Source: Acidimicrobiales bacterium
GTDB lineage: Bacteria > Actinomycetota > Acidimicrobiia > Acidimicrobiales > Bog-793
DNA length: 17,100 nt
Assembly (NCBI GenBank): GCA_030037405.1
Contig: JASHRK010000269.1
Span: 1-17,100 of the forward strand
Direction: 5' to 3'
The notes beneath the pieces were generated by a model that saw only the letters and a program-made list of their open reading frames with translations, was not told the DNA's origin and did no database searches. Positions 7,307 through 13,645 of this stretch are shown piece after piece. The position numbers were made by a program, and so were the translations under genes. The number at the start of each line of letters is the position of its first letter. Position 1 is the stretch's first letter.

Positions 7307-8643
7307 CTCCGGGTCGGGCCGAGGGCGATCGGGACCGGGCCGGCGACCGGGTGGCGGTCGGGGCTAGCGACCGGGCCGGCGACTGGGCCGGCGACCGGGC
7401 GGGCGATCGGGCGAGAGTTTCGACGCGAGTTAGGTACCCTATAGGCGCTTAACTCGCGTCGAAACGACGCGGACCCGTCCGACGGGGATCCGACCGACGG
7501 GGATCCGACCGCCGCGAGGGCGCTTTCGCCATGGCCGAGCACGCACTCGGGATCGGGGCCGTCGAGTGGCAGGCCGGTAAAGAACTTGGCCGCCATGCAC
7601 CCCCCGTGGCAGACGGGGAACGAGCCGCATGCGTTGCACACCCCGCCTTCCGAGGGCTCCCTGAGGTGGGCGAAGAGCTCGGCCGAGCGCCAGACGGCAG
7701 CAAAGCCGCCCGGGTCGCGGACGCTCCCGGCCTTGAACTCCGGATGCATCACGAAGGGGCAGGCGTAGACGTCGCCGAGAGGGTCGACGAGGCAGACGAC
7801 CCGGCCGGCCCCGCACATGTTGAGCCCTGGGAGCGGCTCACCGAGAGGCGCCAGGTGGAAGAAGGAGTCCCCCGTCAGCACGTCGGGATGCTCTACGAGA
7901 AAACGGTGCACCGAGACGAGCTGCTCTCTCGTCGGGCGCAGCTCGTGCCAAGAGGAAGCACCCCGGCCCGAGGGCCGAAGACGGGTGACTCGCAGCTTGG
8001 CGCCGTAGCTCTCCGCTAGAGCAAGCAGCTCTTCGAGCTCGCCGGCGTTGTGGCGGGTCACGACGACGCTCAGCTTGAAGCCTTCGAAACCGGCGTCGGC
8101 GAGCGCCGCCATCCCCCGCAGGGCGAGGGCGTGGCTGCCACCCCCGCGCACGATGTCATTCGACCGGGGGGTGGCGCCGTCCAGGCTCACCTGGATGTCG
8201 AGGTAGTCCATGGCGGCAAAACGACGCGCTCTCTGCGGAGTCATGGTCGTGCCGTTCGTCGAGAACTTGATGCCGAGGCGGGAGTCGACGGCGTAGCTCA
8301 CGAGGTCGACGAAGTCCCTCCTCAAGGTGGGTTCCCCCCCGCCTATGTTGACGTAGAAGACCTTCATCGACACGAGCTCGTCGACGAGCCTTCGCGCCTC
8401 CTCGCTCGTCAATTCTCGCGGGTCCCGCCGGCCGGAGCTCGACAGGCAGTGGATACAGGCGAGGTTGCACCCGTAGGTGACCTCCCAGGTGAGACAGATC
8501 GGGGCATCGAGCCCGCGGGCGAGACGCTCGGTAAGAGGGCCGGTACCGGGGGCGGCACGGAAGCCCGTACCGGGGGCGGCACGGAAGCCGGTACCGGGGG
8601 CGGCACGGGGGCCCGTAAGGCGGCCGGGCCGTTCAGCGGGCAC
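7303..8643 (-). CDS. mftC: Mycofactocin maturase MftC, radical SAM/SPASM protein
   Basis: Radical SAM enzyme that acts on the C-terminal Val-Tyr of MftA: oxidative decarboxylation of Tyr, then a C-C crosslink to Val. The SAM cluster motif CNLACIHC uses C59, C63 and C66 (CX3CX2C); GGEP lies at 102-105. SPASM cysteines appear at C277, C284, C295, C336, C339, C345, C349 and C367, with AAKFFTGLPLDGPDPEC, highly typical of MftC. At 446 residues it is longer than usual (roughly 390): a 40-residue N-terminal extension contains three RAAPGTG(F/P) octapeptides, and about 68 residues after GHGESALA are repeat-derived. The GTG at 8643 is chosen because GAGG (8650-8653) lies 6 bases upstream; it overlaps mftB by 11 bases. 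The GTGA overlap with the next gene supports the extended C-terminal frame being the translated one. Confidence 0.96.
   Translation of the reverse strand: MPAERPGRLTGPRAAPGTGFRAAPGTGFRAAPGTGPLTERLARGLDAPICLTWEVTYGCNLACIHCLSSSGRRDPRELTSEEARRLVDELVSMKVFYVNIGGGEPTLRRDFVDLVSYAVDSRLGIKFSTNGTTMTPQRARRFAAMDYLDIQVSLDGATPRSNDIVRGGGSHALALRGMAALADAGFEGFKLSVVVTRHNAGELEELLALAESYGAKLRVTRLRPSGRGASSWHELRPTREQLVSVHRFLVEHPDVLTGDSFFHLAPLGEPLPGLNMCGAGRVVCLVDPLGDVYACPFVMHPEFKAGSVRDPGGFAAVWRSAELFAHLREPSEGGVCNACGSFPVCHGGCMAAKFFTGLPLDGPDPECVLGHGESALAAVGSPSVGSPSDGSASFRRELSAYRVPNSRRNSRPIARPVAGPVAGPVASPDRHPVAGPVPIALGPTRR
7367..7414. repeat. Four imperfect 12-base tandem units in the mftC 3' end
   Basis: Four adjacent units resembling GCGACCGGGCCG (7367-7378, 7379-7390, 7391-7402 and 7403-7414), differing at one to three bases. 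In mftC they encode the repeated Pro-Val-Ala-Gly/Arg pattern of the C-terminal tail. The unit length keeps the frame. Confidence 0.85.
7417..7465. repeat. Perfect 16-base inverted repeat with 17-base loop inside mftC
   Basis: The arms GTTTCGACGCGAGTTA (7417-7432) and TAACTCGCGTCGAAAC (7450-7465) are exact reverse complements. The loop (7433-7449) is AT-richer than its surroundings and contains the small palindrome CCTATAGG. The element lies in the extended C-terminal coding part of mftC (about residues 393-409). No T-run follows on the transcribed strand, so it is not a standard intrinsic terminator. It could be a small inserted palindromic element, a binding site, or an mRNA hairpin affecting expression of downstream genes. 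Confidence 0.9.
7481..7510. repeat. Two exact 15-base tandem copies in mftC
   Basis: GACGGGGATCCGACC occurs twice in a row (7481-7495 and 7496-7510). In mftC it encodes the pentapeptide pair seen as VGSPSVGSPS just after the conserved end of the SPASM domain. Confidence 0.95.
8536..8607. repeat. Three 24-base tandem units encoding RAAPGTG(F/P) in the MftC N-terminus
   Basis: Three near-identical 24-base units encode residues 13-36 of MftC as octapeptides RAAPGTGF, RAAPGTGF and RAAPGTGP. They precede the conserved start of the MftC core (GLDAPICLTWE, 44-54). There is no spacer structure of a CRISPR type. Confidence 0.92.
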
Positions 8644-8944
8644 GGATCACCTCGCTCGAGAGAAGCGACCTGAGCGCCTCCTCGAAGCTGCCCGCTCGCT
8701 CCGGCCCGATCTCGGCCGCCTCCATCGCCATCGACGCCGAGGGGTGCTGCCCGAGCGTCTCGACAAGGCGTACCAGCTCCGCCGAGCGTAGGAAGTTGAG
8801 CCTCCGGTTGCCGTAGTGGTACGCGAGGGCCCCGAAGGGCTCGTGCCTGAGGGCGACCTGCGGATCGAGCTCGTACGGGCGGGAGAGGTCTAGCTCGGGC
8901 GGGCTGCCGGAGGTCGCCCGATCAGTAGACCCCGCACATACCAT
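8633..8944 (-). CDS. mftB: Mycofactocin precursor peptide chaperone MftB
   Basis: Small RRE-type winged-helix protein of 103 residues that binds the MftA leader and presents it to MftC. Family signature: DPQVALRHEPFGALAYHYG (about residues 27-45) followed by NRRLNFLRSAELVRLVETL. The start is the ATG at 8944, which lies inside mftA, with GAGGAG 10 bases upstream; no other start in this frame sits before the conserved region. The gene therefore overlaps mftA by 23 bases, and mftC by 11 bases at its other end. The frame stays open further upstream, to about 9076, but that part is a shadow of the mftA repeats. Length matches known MftB proteins (about 100 residues). Confidence 0.94.
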   Translation of the reverse strand: MVCAGSTDRATSGSPPELDLSRPYELDPQVALRHEPFGALAYHYGNRRLNFLRSAELVRLVETLGQHPSASMAMEAAEIGPERAGSFEEALRSLLSSEVIRAR

Positions 8945-9179
8945 CGATCGAGATCTCCTCGACCAGGACCTCGTACTCGACGAGCGGGGACTCTTCGAGC
9001 CCTTGCTCTCGAGCCCTGCCCACCGCTCCCCCGGCGGAGCTGCCCACCGCTCCCCCGGCGGGGCTGCCCACCGCACCCTCGGCGGGGCGGCCCACCACGG
9101 GTTCGGCAGGGCGTCGCGGCGCCGCCACCGCCACCGGGCCGTCGAGCAACGACACGCGCTCGTGCACAGTCTCTGACAT
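8922..9179 (-). CDS. mftA: Mycofactocin precursor peptide MftA, with an unusually long repeat-bearing leader
   Basis: Ribosomally made precursor of mycofactocin. The C-terminus is the diagnostic core EEISIDGMCGVY (74-85); the last two residues, Val84-Tyr85, are crosslinked by MftC. The acidic leader just before it (ESPLVEYEVLVEE) fits the MftB-binding region. The annotated start is the ATG at 9179, with GGAGG at 9185-9189 and a 5-base spacer. This gives 85 residues, much longer than the roughly 30 of well-known MftA. The extra part holds four octapeptide repeats (residues 23-54). A GTG at 9023 (Val53), preceded by GGGGGAGCG, would give a conventional 33-residue peptide, so an internal start cannot be excluded. 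It is the first gene of the mft block, 52 bases after pilO. Confidence 0.95.
   Translation of the reverse strand: MSETVHERVSLLDGPVAVAAPRRPAEPVVGRPAEGAVGSPAGGAVGSSAGGAVGRAREQGLEESPLVEYEVLVEEISIDGMCGVY
9018..9113. repeat. Four 24-base tandem units in the MftA leader
   Basis: Four units encode RPAEPVVG, RPAEGAVG, SPAGGAVG and SSAGGAVG (MftA residues 23-54). The last copies are closest to each other at DNA level. Each copy carries a GGxGGxGCGGTG-like string that resembles a ribosome binding site plus GTG, so the repeat also multiplies possible internal starts. Confidence 0.9.
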
Positions 9180-9231
9180 CTACGCCTCCATGGACGACTC
9201 GAACTGGCGGGCAGTCACCTCGCCGGACGAG
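9180..9231 (-). promoter_or_regulatory. Short pilO-mftA intergenic region with the mftA ribosome binding site
   Basis: Only 52 bases separate the pilO stop from the mftA start. The Shine-Dalgarno sequence GGAGG is at 9185-9189. The only hairpin I see is weak: GCCGG and CCGGC around a 10-base loop at the pilO stop codon. There is no T-run and no convincing -35/-10 pair. The mft genes may therefore be reached by read-through from the pilus operon, or have a promoter that I cannot recognise here or inside pilO. Confidence 0.55.
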
Positions 9232-9855
9232 CTAGGCCGGCGGCGGTGTGATCTGCCCCGAGAAGTACGCCGTGGCCTGAACCGAGAGCGACCAGGCCAT
9301 GTTGCTCTTCACGAGCACGTTAACGCTCGAGCCCGCCCCGGAGCCACCCGTCGGAGAGGGTGAGACCTCCTGGATCGTCACCAAGCGCTTCATCGAGTAG
9401 AGATCGGTGAGGAACTTGATGACCTGGGCGCGCGTGCCCGTGAGAGACAGCGTGATCGGGATCGTGCTGAGAGTCGATCCCGTCGCCGCGGCCACCGTCG
9501 TCGAGCAGTCAAGGCTCGAGATGTCGACGCCGTCCGCCTTCTTCAGCTGCCCGATCTCCTGCACGAGCTGTCCCTGCTCGGGAAGGACGGGCACGGCGTC
9601 GGCGTAGGTGGCGAGGAATGTCGAGTACTTCTTCACGATCTGGCTCTCGCGGATGACCTGGGCGAGCTTGGCGTCAAGGCTGAGAATCGTGGACCGTTCC
9701 GTCGTCTGCTGAGCCTTCACGGAGGCGAGCTTGTTGCTCTCGGGCGACCACCAGGCGAAGTACCAGACGATGAGGGCGACGATGACGACGGCGATGCTGA
9801 TGAGGATCCGCGGCCTCTTCAAGAAGTCGAGGTTGAGTTCGTTGAGCCTGTTCAC
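9232..9855 (-). CDS. pilO: Type IV pilus inner-membrane assembly protein PilO
   Basis: PilO-like protein of 207 residues that pairs with PilN on the outer side of the cytoplasmic membrane to align the pilus motor with the rest of the machine. It shows a short cytoplasmic N-terminus (residues 1-16), one transmembrane helix (about 17-36, with ILISIAVVIVALIVWYFAWW), a coiled-coil-like stretch (about 40-85), and a ferredoxin-like C-terminal domain with IPITLSLTGTRAQVIKFLTD and LYSMKRLVTIQEVS. It starts with GTG at 9855 in a GTGA overlap with the pilM-pilN fusion. Sequence identity in this family is low, so the call rests on topology, length and gene order. It is the last T4P gene before the mft block. 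Confidence 0.88.
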   Translation of the reverse strand: MNRLNELNLDFLKRPRILISIAVVIVALIVWYFAWWSPESNKLASVKAQQTTERSTILSLDAKLAQVIRESQIVKKYSTFLATYADAVPVLPEQGQLVQEIGQLKKADGVDISSLDCSTTVAAATGSTLSTIPITLSLTGTRAQVIKFLTDLYSMKRLVTIQEVSPSPTGGSGAGSSVNVLVKSNMAWSLSVQATAYFSGQITPPPA

Positions 9856-11600
9856 TTGTCGGTCACCTCGAACTTCTGCAGGCGCCCCGACTCGATCGTG
9901 CCGAGCACGGCAAGCTCAGAGGTCCATGTCACCGACCCGTTGGCGCTCGTGAGGCCGGAGAACTCGACGGGCCGGAACTGCGGTGAGCTGTCCATCGCCA
10001 GCAACCAGCTCTTGAAATAGGAGAAACCCGCCGTCGTGCTGAGCGTCACGTTGACGTTGGCGATCACGACGTTCTCACGGGCCGCCAGGGAAGACGAGGT
10101 GTCCGGGAGGGTCGTCGTGGTCGTCGTCGTGCCCGTGCTTGAAGACGAGCTCGACGTCGTCGTCGTCGCAGCCACGGGAGGGACGAAGGTGCCCGAGAAG
10201 GAGGTGACTATGCCGCCCTTCGGCGTCGCCCCCTTCAGGTCTGTCAGCACGAGGGGCCAGTCGACCTCGTTCTCGAGGACCGGGGCGACGGCGCCCTCGT
10301 CGGCCACGATCTCGTTGTAGGTGTGGGCCGCTTTGCTCTTCCTCGCTATCTCCTGGTTGAGGTTGGCGGCCTGAGCCTTGAGCGAGCTCTCGGTGCTCTC
10401 GGCGCCGCGCACGTTGAGGTACTTGAGGACCCCGAGTCCCACTAGGGCCACGAGCACCACGACGGCGGCGATTACGAAGCTTCGCTCGATACGGGCCCGC
10501 CTGCGGGCGGCGGTGATCTCAGGAGGAAGGAGGTCAAGGGGCTTGACGCCCGCGGCGTCCGGGAGGGCGAGGCCGATGACGGTGGCCACGAGCGGGTCAC
10601 GCCGCTGGACGTCCTCCGGCGCCAGGTTGAGAGCGCTCACGTCGACGCGATCGAGAGCGCTGCCAGAGATGACCTCGGCGCGCAGTTGCTGCTGGAGCCG
10701 TTCGGCGAACCCGTACAACCGGGAGCCGCCGCCGGTCAGGATGACACGGCGAACCTCGGATCGACCCGACAGCGTCGAGTAGTACTCGATCGAGCTCCGG
10801 ATCTCGGCGAGAAGCGACGTTGCAGCCTCGTTGGCGGCCGACTCGGCCGCCCGGATGTGAGGACCCGTCTGGTCGAGGTTGCGTTTCGCACTCTCGGCAT
10901 CGTCGATGGGCAGGTCGAGCGCCCCGGCAATAGCCGCCGTGACGGCGTCGCCGCCTTCGGCGATCGTCCGCACGAAGTGGGGGACTCCCTCCTCGTGCAC
11001 GACGATCGTCGTGAGCCCGCTCCCGATCGAGACGATCGCCTCCGGCCCGACAGCAGGAAGGGTCGGGTCGTAGAGGGCGCGGACGAGGGCGGAGGAGCCG
11101 AGGTCCACCGACACCGGCATCAACCCGGCCGCCGTCACTGCCTCGAGAAGCGGGTCGACGAGGTCGCGGTGGGCCGCCGCGAGGATGACACGACGCAGAG
11201 GAGTGCCGTCCGGGGCGGTGACGTCCTCGAGTGGCCTGGCAGACAGAAGCGTCTTCTCGACCGGGAAGGGGATGACGTCCAGTGCCTGCAACCGGACGGC
11301 AGAGTCGAGCTCGCTGTCGGGGACGGGCGGCATGTCGAGCTCGCGGGTGATCGCCCGAAGACCGGACACCCCGAGATGCACCTCCCGCACGGAGAAGCCG
11401 CCCTCCTTCACGCACCGCTCTATGGCGGCCGTGACGGCCGAGACGTCGACTACCGTGCCGTCGACGACGGACCTCGCCGGCAAACGGACCTGCCCAAGGT
11501 TGACCAGCTTCGCCCGTGAGCCGCTCAAGGACATCTCGGCGATACGGACGGCGCTGTTGCTCACCTCGATGCTGACGCGCCTCGATCCTGTGCGTGCCAT
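9852..11600 (-). CDS. pilM: PilM-PilN fusion, type IV pilus assembly
   Basis: One 582-residue frame joins two proteins usually encoded separately. Residues 1 to about 345 are PilM, an actin-like cytoplasmic ATPase fold (RRVSIEVSNSAVRIAEM near the start, IVSIGSGLTTIVV, VILTGGGSRLYGF). Then comes PLDLLPPEI, which resembles the INLLP motif at the start of PilN that docks into PilM, followed by a transmembrane helix (about 374-394, VIAAVVVLVALVGLGVLKYL) and a PilN extracytoplasmic domain. A Ser/Thr-only stretch (about 479-504) interrupts that domain. Start: AGGTGG at 11606-11611 sits 5 bases before the ATG at 11600; a GTG at 11609 or ATG at 11603 would add three or one residues. It lies 49 bases after pilC. 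Confidence 0.9.
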   Translation of the reverse strand: MARTGSRRVSIEVSNSAVRIAEMSLSGSRAKLVNLGQVRLPARSVVDGTVVDVSAVTAAIERCVKEGGFSVREVHLGVSGLRAITRELDMPPVPDSELDSAVRLQALDVIPFPVEKTLLSARPLEDVTAPDGTPLRRVILAAAHRDLVDPLLEAVTAAGLMPVSVDLGSSALVRALYDPTLPAVGPEAIVSIGSGLTTIVVHEEGVPHFVRTIAEGGDAVTAAIAGALDLPIDDAESAKRNLDQTGPHIRAAESAANEAATSLLAEIRSSIEYYSTLSGRSEVRRVILTGGGSRLYGFAERLQQQLRAEVISGSALDRVDVSALNLAPEDVQRRDPLVATVIGLALPDAAGVKPLDLLPPEITAARRRARIERSFVIAAVVVLVALVGLGVLKYLNVRGAESTESSLKAQAANLNQEIARKSKAAHTYNEIVADEGAVAPVLENEVDWPLVLTDLKGATPKGGIVTSFSGTFVPPVAATTTTSSSSSSTGTTTTTTTLPDTSSSLAARENVVIANVNVTLSTTAGFSYFKSWLLAMDSSPQFRPVEFSGLTSANGSVTWTSELAVLGTIESGRLQKFEVTDK

Positions 11601-11649
11601 CATCGCCACCTGTTCGGGTTCGCGGTTCTCCCGCCTTTGAACGACCGCG

Positions 11650-12894
11650 TCACGCGTTGCTCCCTTGCTTCTGGATGATGGTGTAGATGTTGAACATCGG
11701 GAGGTACATCGATATGACGATGGCCCCTATGCAGGCGCCCATCGTGACGATAAGGAGCGGCTCGAGCACCGACGTGAGGCTCTCCACGGTCGCCGTCACC
11801 TCGTTGTCGTAGAACATCGCCACCTTCTCGAGCATGGAGTCGAGGGCGCCAGACTCCTCGCCGGTCTCGATCATCTGGGTGACCATGAGGGGTATCACGT
11901 CGTACTGGGCGAGGGTCGCAGAGAGGGAATGGCCTTCCCGCACGCCGTTCTGGGCACCTCGCACGGCGTCCGAGACGAGCTGGTTGCCGCTGTTGTCCGC
12001 CACGATGTCGAGGGCCTCGATGATGGGCACGCCGGCGGCGAGGAGCGACGAGAGCGTCTCGGTGAAGCGGGCGAGCGCGATCTTGTGGGTGAGAGGGCCG
12101 AAGACGGGGGGCTTGAGCTTTAGCTGGTCCCACTTGTGCCTGCCGCCCGGGGTGGCGATCCATCGGCGGATGAGGACGACGATGGTGGCGATGACGGCGA
12201 TCACGACGACCAGCCAGACGCTCGCGAGCGTGTTCGAGATCTTGATCACGATCTGTGTCGGGACAGGGAGAGGGGCGTGCAGCTGGCCGAAGAGTTTCTT
12301 GAAGATCGGGACGACGAAGATCATGAGCGCCGTGACGATGACGATCACGAGGCAGACGACGATGCTCGGGTAGGCCATGGCCGACCTCACCTTGTGACGC
12401 AGGGCCACCTGCTTCTCCAGCGTCGTCGAGACCTTGAGGAGGACGGTGTCGAGTTGCCCGCCGACCTCCCCGGCGCGGACCATGGAGATGTAGAGCGGGG
12501 GGAAGATCTTCGGCAGCTTCTCGAGGGCGGTCGAGAGAGCGCTGCCCTCCTCGACGTCCTGCTTCACCGCCAGCATCGCCTCGCGAAGCGGCTTCGACTC
12601 GATCTGGTCGGCGAGGACGCTCAGGGAGCGCACGAGGCTGAGCCCGGAAGCGACCATCGTCGCCAGCTGCCGGCTCATGAGGGCGATGTCCTTCAGCTTG
12701 ACGCGGTCGCTCAGCCCGGGGATGCGAATCTCCATACGGAGATTGACCCGGCCCGTGGGCTTGATCTCGACCGGGGCGTACCCCATGTCTCGGAGCTTCG
12801 CGGCGACAATGGACATCGAGTCGGCCTCGAGCACTCCAGAGATGAGGTTGCCCTCGCGGTCTCGGACCTTGTAGTCGAAGTTCGTAGCTGCCAT
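11650..12894 (-). CDS. pilC: Type IV pilus inner-membrane platform protein PilC
   Basis: Polytopic membrane protein of 414 residues on which the PilB and PilT motors act. It has the usual two T2SSF repeats: the first around 65-195 (MSRQLATMVASGLSLVRSL, ISMVRAGEVGGQLD) and the second around 268-395 (RFTETLSSLLAAGVPIIEAL, MIETGEESGALDSMLEKVA). Three transmembrane helices are visible at about 176-198, 224-243 and 379-400. Length is normal for PilC. The start is ATG at 12894, with AAGGGG upstream overlapping the end of pilT; the gap is 4 bases. It is followed after a short gap of about 50 bases by the pilM-pilN fusion. Confidence 0.96.
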   Translation of the reverse strand: MAATNFDYKVRDREGNLISGVLEADSMSIVAAKLRDMGYAPVEIKPTGRVNLRMEIRIPGLSDRVKLKDIALMSRQLATMVASGLSLVRSLSVLADQIESKPLREAMLAVKQDVEEGSALSTALEKLPKIFPPLYISMVRAGEVGGQLDTVLLKVSTTLEKQVALRHKVRSAMAYPSIVVCLVIVIVTALMIFVVPIFKKLFGQLHAPLPVPTQIVIKISNTLASVWLVVVIAVIATIVVLIRRWIATPGGRHKWDQLKLKPPVFGPLTHKIALARFTETLSSLLAAGVPIIEALDIVADNSGNQLVSDAVRGAQNGVREGHSLSATLAQYDVIPLMVTQMIETGEESGALDSMLEKVAMFYDNEVTATVESLTSVLEPLLIVTMGACIGAIVISMYLPMFNIYTIIQKQGSNA

Positions 12895-12898
12895 CTGC

Positions 12899-13615
12899 CT
12901 ACCCCTTCAGGTGGTCTCGGAGCTCGGAAGGATCGTGGCAGCGGTCGAAGGCGACCGCCTCGGTGATGCGCCCTGCCTTCACGGCTCGGGCCAGCCCCTG
13001 GTCCATCGTCTGCATGCCGACAGCGCCTCCCGTCTGCATGAGCGAGTAGACCTGGTGCGTCTTGGCCGTCCGGATGAGGTTACGAATGGCGGGCGTGCAG
13101 ACCATGATCTCCACGACGGGGAGACGCCCGAGGCCGCTCGCGGAGATGATGAGCTGCTGGGTCACGACCGCCTCGAGGGTCCCGGCAAGCTGGATCCTCA
13201 CCTGGTCCTGCTGAGAGGTCGGGAAGACGTCGATGATGCGGTCGATCGTCTGGGGCGCGTCCTGGGTGTGCAGGGTCGCGAAGACGAGGTGGCCGGTCTC
13301 TGCCGCCGAGATCGCCGTGGCGATCGTCTCGAGGTCGCGCATCTCGCCGACGAGGATGACGTCGGGGTCGGCGCGCAGCACGTGGCGGAGCGCCTCGGCG
13401 AACGAGAACGTGTCCTGGCCGACCTCGCGCTGGTTGACGATGGCGCGCTTGTGGGTGTGAAGGAACTCGATCGGGTCCTCGATCGTCATCACGTGCACGG
13501 GCTTGGAACCGTTGATGATGTTGAGCAATGAGGCGAGGGTGGTCGACTTGCCCGACCCCGTCGGCCCGGTCACGAGCACGAGGCCACGGCGCAGCTCGGC
13601 AAAGGTCTCCACCAC
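12899..13615 (-). pseudogene. pilT: PilT retraction ATPase, C-terminal fragment downstream of a frameshift
   Basis: This frame carries the catalytic core of PilT: RRGLVLVTGPTGSGKSTT (Walker A), EDPIEFLHTHKRAIVNQREV, DPDVILVGEMRDLETI (Walker B), AETGHLVFATLHTQDA (His box) and TPAIRNLIRTAKTHQVYSLM, the PilT-specific region. The first usable codon here is GTG at 13615, but the homology continues upstream in the same frame as PPFESLGLPE, up to 13645, where the remainder of the protein is read in another frame. Inserting one C after ATC at 13645 (minus strand) joins both parts into a continuous protein of 673 residues. PilT powers pilus retraction and twitching motility, so a real frameshift would abolish it. 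A sequencing or assembly error in a G run is at least as likely. Confidence 0.9.
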
Positions 13616-13643
13616 CTCTGGGAGCCCGAGAGACTCGAACGGC

Positions 13644-13645
13644 GG
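13644..13645 (-). other. Inferred one-base deletion site in pilT
   Basis: The upstream pilT frame is PilT-like up to AIPHEI and the downstream frame from PPFESLGLPE. The minus-strand sequence here is GAGATCCGCCGTTCGAG; GAG ATC CCG CCG TTC GAG is needed to keep the protein continuous. One C (plus-strand G of GGCGG) is therefore missing next to 13644-13645. Confidence 0.88.

Noticed and set aside
7417..7465. The mftC hairpin as a rho-independent terminator
   Set aside because: No T-run follows on the transcribed strand, the loop is long, and the next gene overlaps mftC by four bases.
9018..9113. The direct repeats in mftA as a small CRISPR array or a multi-core precursor
   Set aside because: The units are contiguous with no spacers, keep the reading frame, and do not contain the IDGMCGVY core, which occurs once.
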